The notes below the pieces were generated by a model that saw only the letters and a program-made list of their open reading frames with translations, had not been told where the DNA came from and made no database searches. Positions 62,920 to 64,000 of a DNA stretch of 64,000 nt are shown here, piece after piece (the first letter of the stretch is position 1; every line of letters starts with the position of its first letter). The position numbers and the translations under genes were made by a program. Source of the DNA: Streptomyces sp. JH14 (GTDB lineage: Bacteria > Actinomycetota > Actinomycetes > Streptomycetales > Streptomycetaceae); NCBI RefSeq assembly GCF_029428675.1, contig NZ_JAJNEL010000001.1:1798001-1862000 (forward strand), written 5' to 3'.

Positions 62920-63013
62920 GCCGGCTCCAGAAGCGTCCGCCGGCACGGCACCGACGCATGGGGCCGCCGTCCGACGGACGTCCAAGCTCCATGAACCGCC
63001 CCCGGTGACTGGG

Positions 63014-63027
63014 TAGGCTCGGCTCCG
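63014..63027 (+). promoter_or_regulatory. -10 element for a leaderless small gene
   Basis: TAGGCT (63014-63019) lies 7 bases before GTG 63027, with no ribosome-binding site, the same spacing as at nadE and map. Confidence 0.45.
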
Positions 63028-63383
63028 TGGATGACTTCCTGCCGCTGCTGCTGGTCACCGCCGCCCTTGCCGCGGTCATGGGCCTCTTTGCGTGGCTGGC
63101 ATCCGTCGTTCGTCGCCGCGGTGTCGCCGGCGCGGCCATCACGGCAGCCCTGGCCTCCCACGACGAAGCGTTCCGCGTGACTGCTCACGAGGCCCACTAC
63201 GAGATCCAGGCGCAAGCAGACCGCAAGACGCCGATCGAGTCGCCCGACAACTACCGTGGCAGCCCCGGAAACGACAGAGTCGGCCGACCGGCCACGGGAG
63301 AACGACGGCCTCTTCAGGGTCGTCCTCGCCGCCGGCGGCGAGGACCCGGCCGCTGGATCGACCGTCTGAAGCCCGGTCGCTGA
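63027..63383 (+). CDS. Small membrane-anchored protein of unknown function
   Basis: Protein of 118 aa starting at GTG 63027. One N-terminal transmembrane helix (LPLLLVTAALAAVMGLFAWLA, residues about 5-25), then a basic, Arg-rich soluble part ending in RPRRRRRGPGRWIDRLKPGR. The Arg-rich tail could bind nucleic acid or acidic lipid, but this is speculation. No family is recognised. Confidence 0.55.
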   Translation: MDDFLPLLLVTAALAAVMGLFAWLASVVRRRGVAGAAITAALASHDEAFRVTAHEAHYEIQAQADRKTPIESPDNYRGSPGNDRVGRPATGERRPLQGRPRRRRRGPGRWIDRLKPGR

Positions 63384-63536
63384 CCAAACACTGACAGAAA
63401 GCCGCTCGCGCCTCACGGCCCCTCAGCACACCCCGATGCGTGCTGGACCAGCGCCCGGAAAGTCATCGCCACCGCCGGCCGACCTGCGGTGGCGAGGCAC
63501 CTACGCGGCCTGCATGTCCGTCCTCCGCCACTGGAA

Positions 63537-63559
63537 AAGCCCCCGACGGACCGGGGCTT
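63537..63559 (-). terminator. Hairpin after the LLM oxidoreductase gene
   Basis: AAGCCCC (63537-63543) pairs with GGGGCTT (63553-63559) 15 bases beyond the minus-strand stop at 63574. Confidence 0.5.
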
Positions 63560-63573
63560 CTGGAGCACAGTCC

Positions 63574-64000
63574 TCAGACGCCCGCCTCTCGCGCCGCCTC
63601 GTACACCTCGGCCGCCAGGTCGATCAGTTCGGTGGCATCCCGCGTCGTGGCCTGGAGGTCCAGGAGGATCTCCGGTACGCCCGTTGCCGCATGCTCCACC
63701 AGGTCCTCGACGATCTGGGCCACGCTGCCCTGGAACGGCTGCCGGTCCGCGCCTTCGAACGGCTTGGCGCTGTACGTCGCGTTGGCGCGGGCGCAGACGC
63801 CGATCTGCTGGGCCCTGCCGCGCTCGGCGGCCACGTCCTGTACCTGCTGCCACTGTCCGGCCAGCGCCGTGGCGCCCATGGCGACGGGCATCCAGCCGTC
63901 CGCCCTGTCCACCAGTCGCCGGGTGGCGCGCGGGCTGTTGGCCGGCAGATAGACAGGGATGGGGCGAACGGGCTTGGGGCCGACCTCGGCCGGCGCGATG
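63574..64000 (-). CDS. LLM-class (luciferase-like, F420/FMN-dependent) oxidoreductase, partial
   Basis: Only the C-terminal 141 residues are in the window; the frame runs to base 64000 without a start. Visible pieces are PVYLPANSPRATRRLVDRADGWMP (the typical phosphate-loop and Gly-Trp region of the barrel) and SVAQIVEDLVEHAATGVPEILLDLQ, the usual C-terminal helix-strand. Such enzymes use reduced flavin or F420 to act on small organic molecules; here F420 is plausible because an F420:NADP oxidoreductase gene is in the same window. The substrate is unknown. Confidence 0.85.
   Translation of the reverse strand, partial: IAPAEVGPKPVRPIPVYLPANSPRATRRLVDRADGWMPVAMGATALAGQWQQVQDVAAERGRAQQIGVCARANATYSAKPFEGADRQPFQGSVAQIVEDLVEHAATGVPEILLDLQATTRDATELIDLAAEVYEAAREAGV

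Overview
The window is high-GC actinobacterial DNA. GTG/TTG starts, Shine-Dalgarno-poor or leaderless genes, GC-rich hairpin terminators and gene families such as glnA2, afsR-like, afsA-like and efeOBU all point to a Streptomyces chromosome. Genus is inferred from gene content; no species is named.

Region 1 (1-7.4 kb) is the right-hand part of an actinomycete integrative and conjugative element (AICE, pSAM2/SLP1 type). It holds an FtsK/TraB-like DNA translocase open at the window edge, a candidate translocase-recognition (clt) repeat array, a small Spd-like membrane protein and a 57-residue Cys-rich protein. A primase-polymerase is translationally coupled to a P-loop replication protein, followed by an iteron-rich presumed origin, an excisionase and a tyrosine integrase. 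A strong hairpin separates int from the chromosomal gene glnA2. No tRNA fragment is visible at this junction.

Region 2 (7.4-31 kb) is mostly housekeeping chromosome: glnA2; a DUF3105/DUF305 pair; a CBS protein; a DUF6153 protein next to a multicopper oxidase; nadE; two MFS transporters, one with a TetR regulator; an EEP-family phosphatase/nuclease; panB; a DrrAB-like ABC exporter; an AfsR-like regulator of 1130 aa; an M50 membrane protease; an F420:NADP oxidoreductase (npdG); and map.

Region 3 (31-37.5 kb) is an iron island. A heme oxygenase gene lies behind a DmdR/IdeR-type iron box. The efeO-efeB-efeU iron-uptake operon lies behind two more candidate boxes, and a lipoprotein gene overlaps the end of efeU by 128 bp.

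Region 4 (37.5-48.3 kb) has a prim-pol-like protein, a dimethylargininase-type hydrolase, an Rsm22-like methyltransferase, a secreted or anchored propeller-like protein, an MFS pump, a Gfo/Idh/MocA oxidoreductase, phoD, an SDR and a PhzF-like isomerase.

Region 5 (48.3-51 kb) is a compact gamma-butyrolactone signalling unit. An AfsA-family synthase and an NAD-dependent reductase/epimerase overlap as GTGA, and an ArpA/ScbR-type receptor is transcribed divergently. An autoregulatory element covers the synthase promoter.

Region 6 (51-64 kb) starts with a serine hydrolase and a family 2 glycosyltransferase, followed by a plant-cell-wall degradation operon read on the minus strand: GH10 xylanase, GH48 cellobiohydrolase, GH12 endoglucanase, GH6 cellulase. 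All four enzymes end in a CBM3-type cellulose-binding module, and a perfect CebR-type operator sits upstream of the first gene. A decayed CBM3 fragment lies between GH12 and GH6, and the Fn3-CBM3 cassettes of those two genes are nearly identical in DNA. The window ends in two small uncharacterised genes and the C-terminal part of a luciferase-like (LLM) oxidoreductase.
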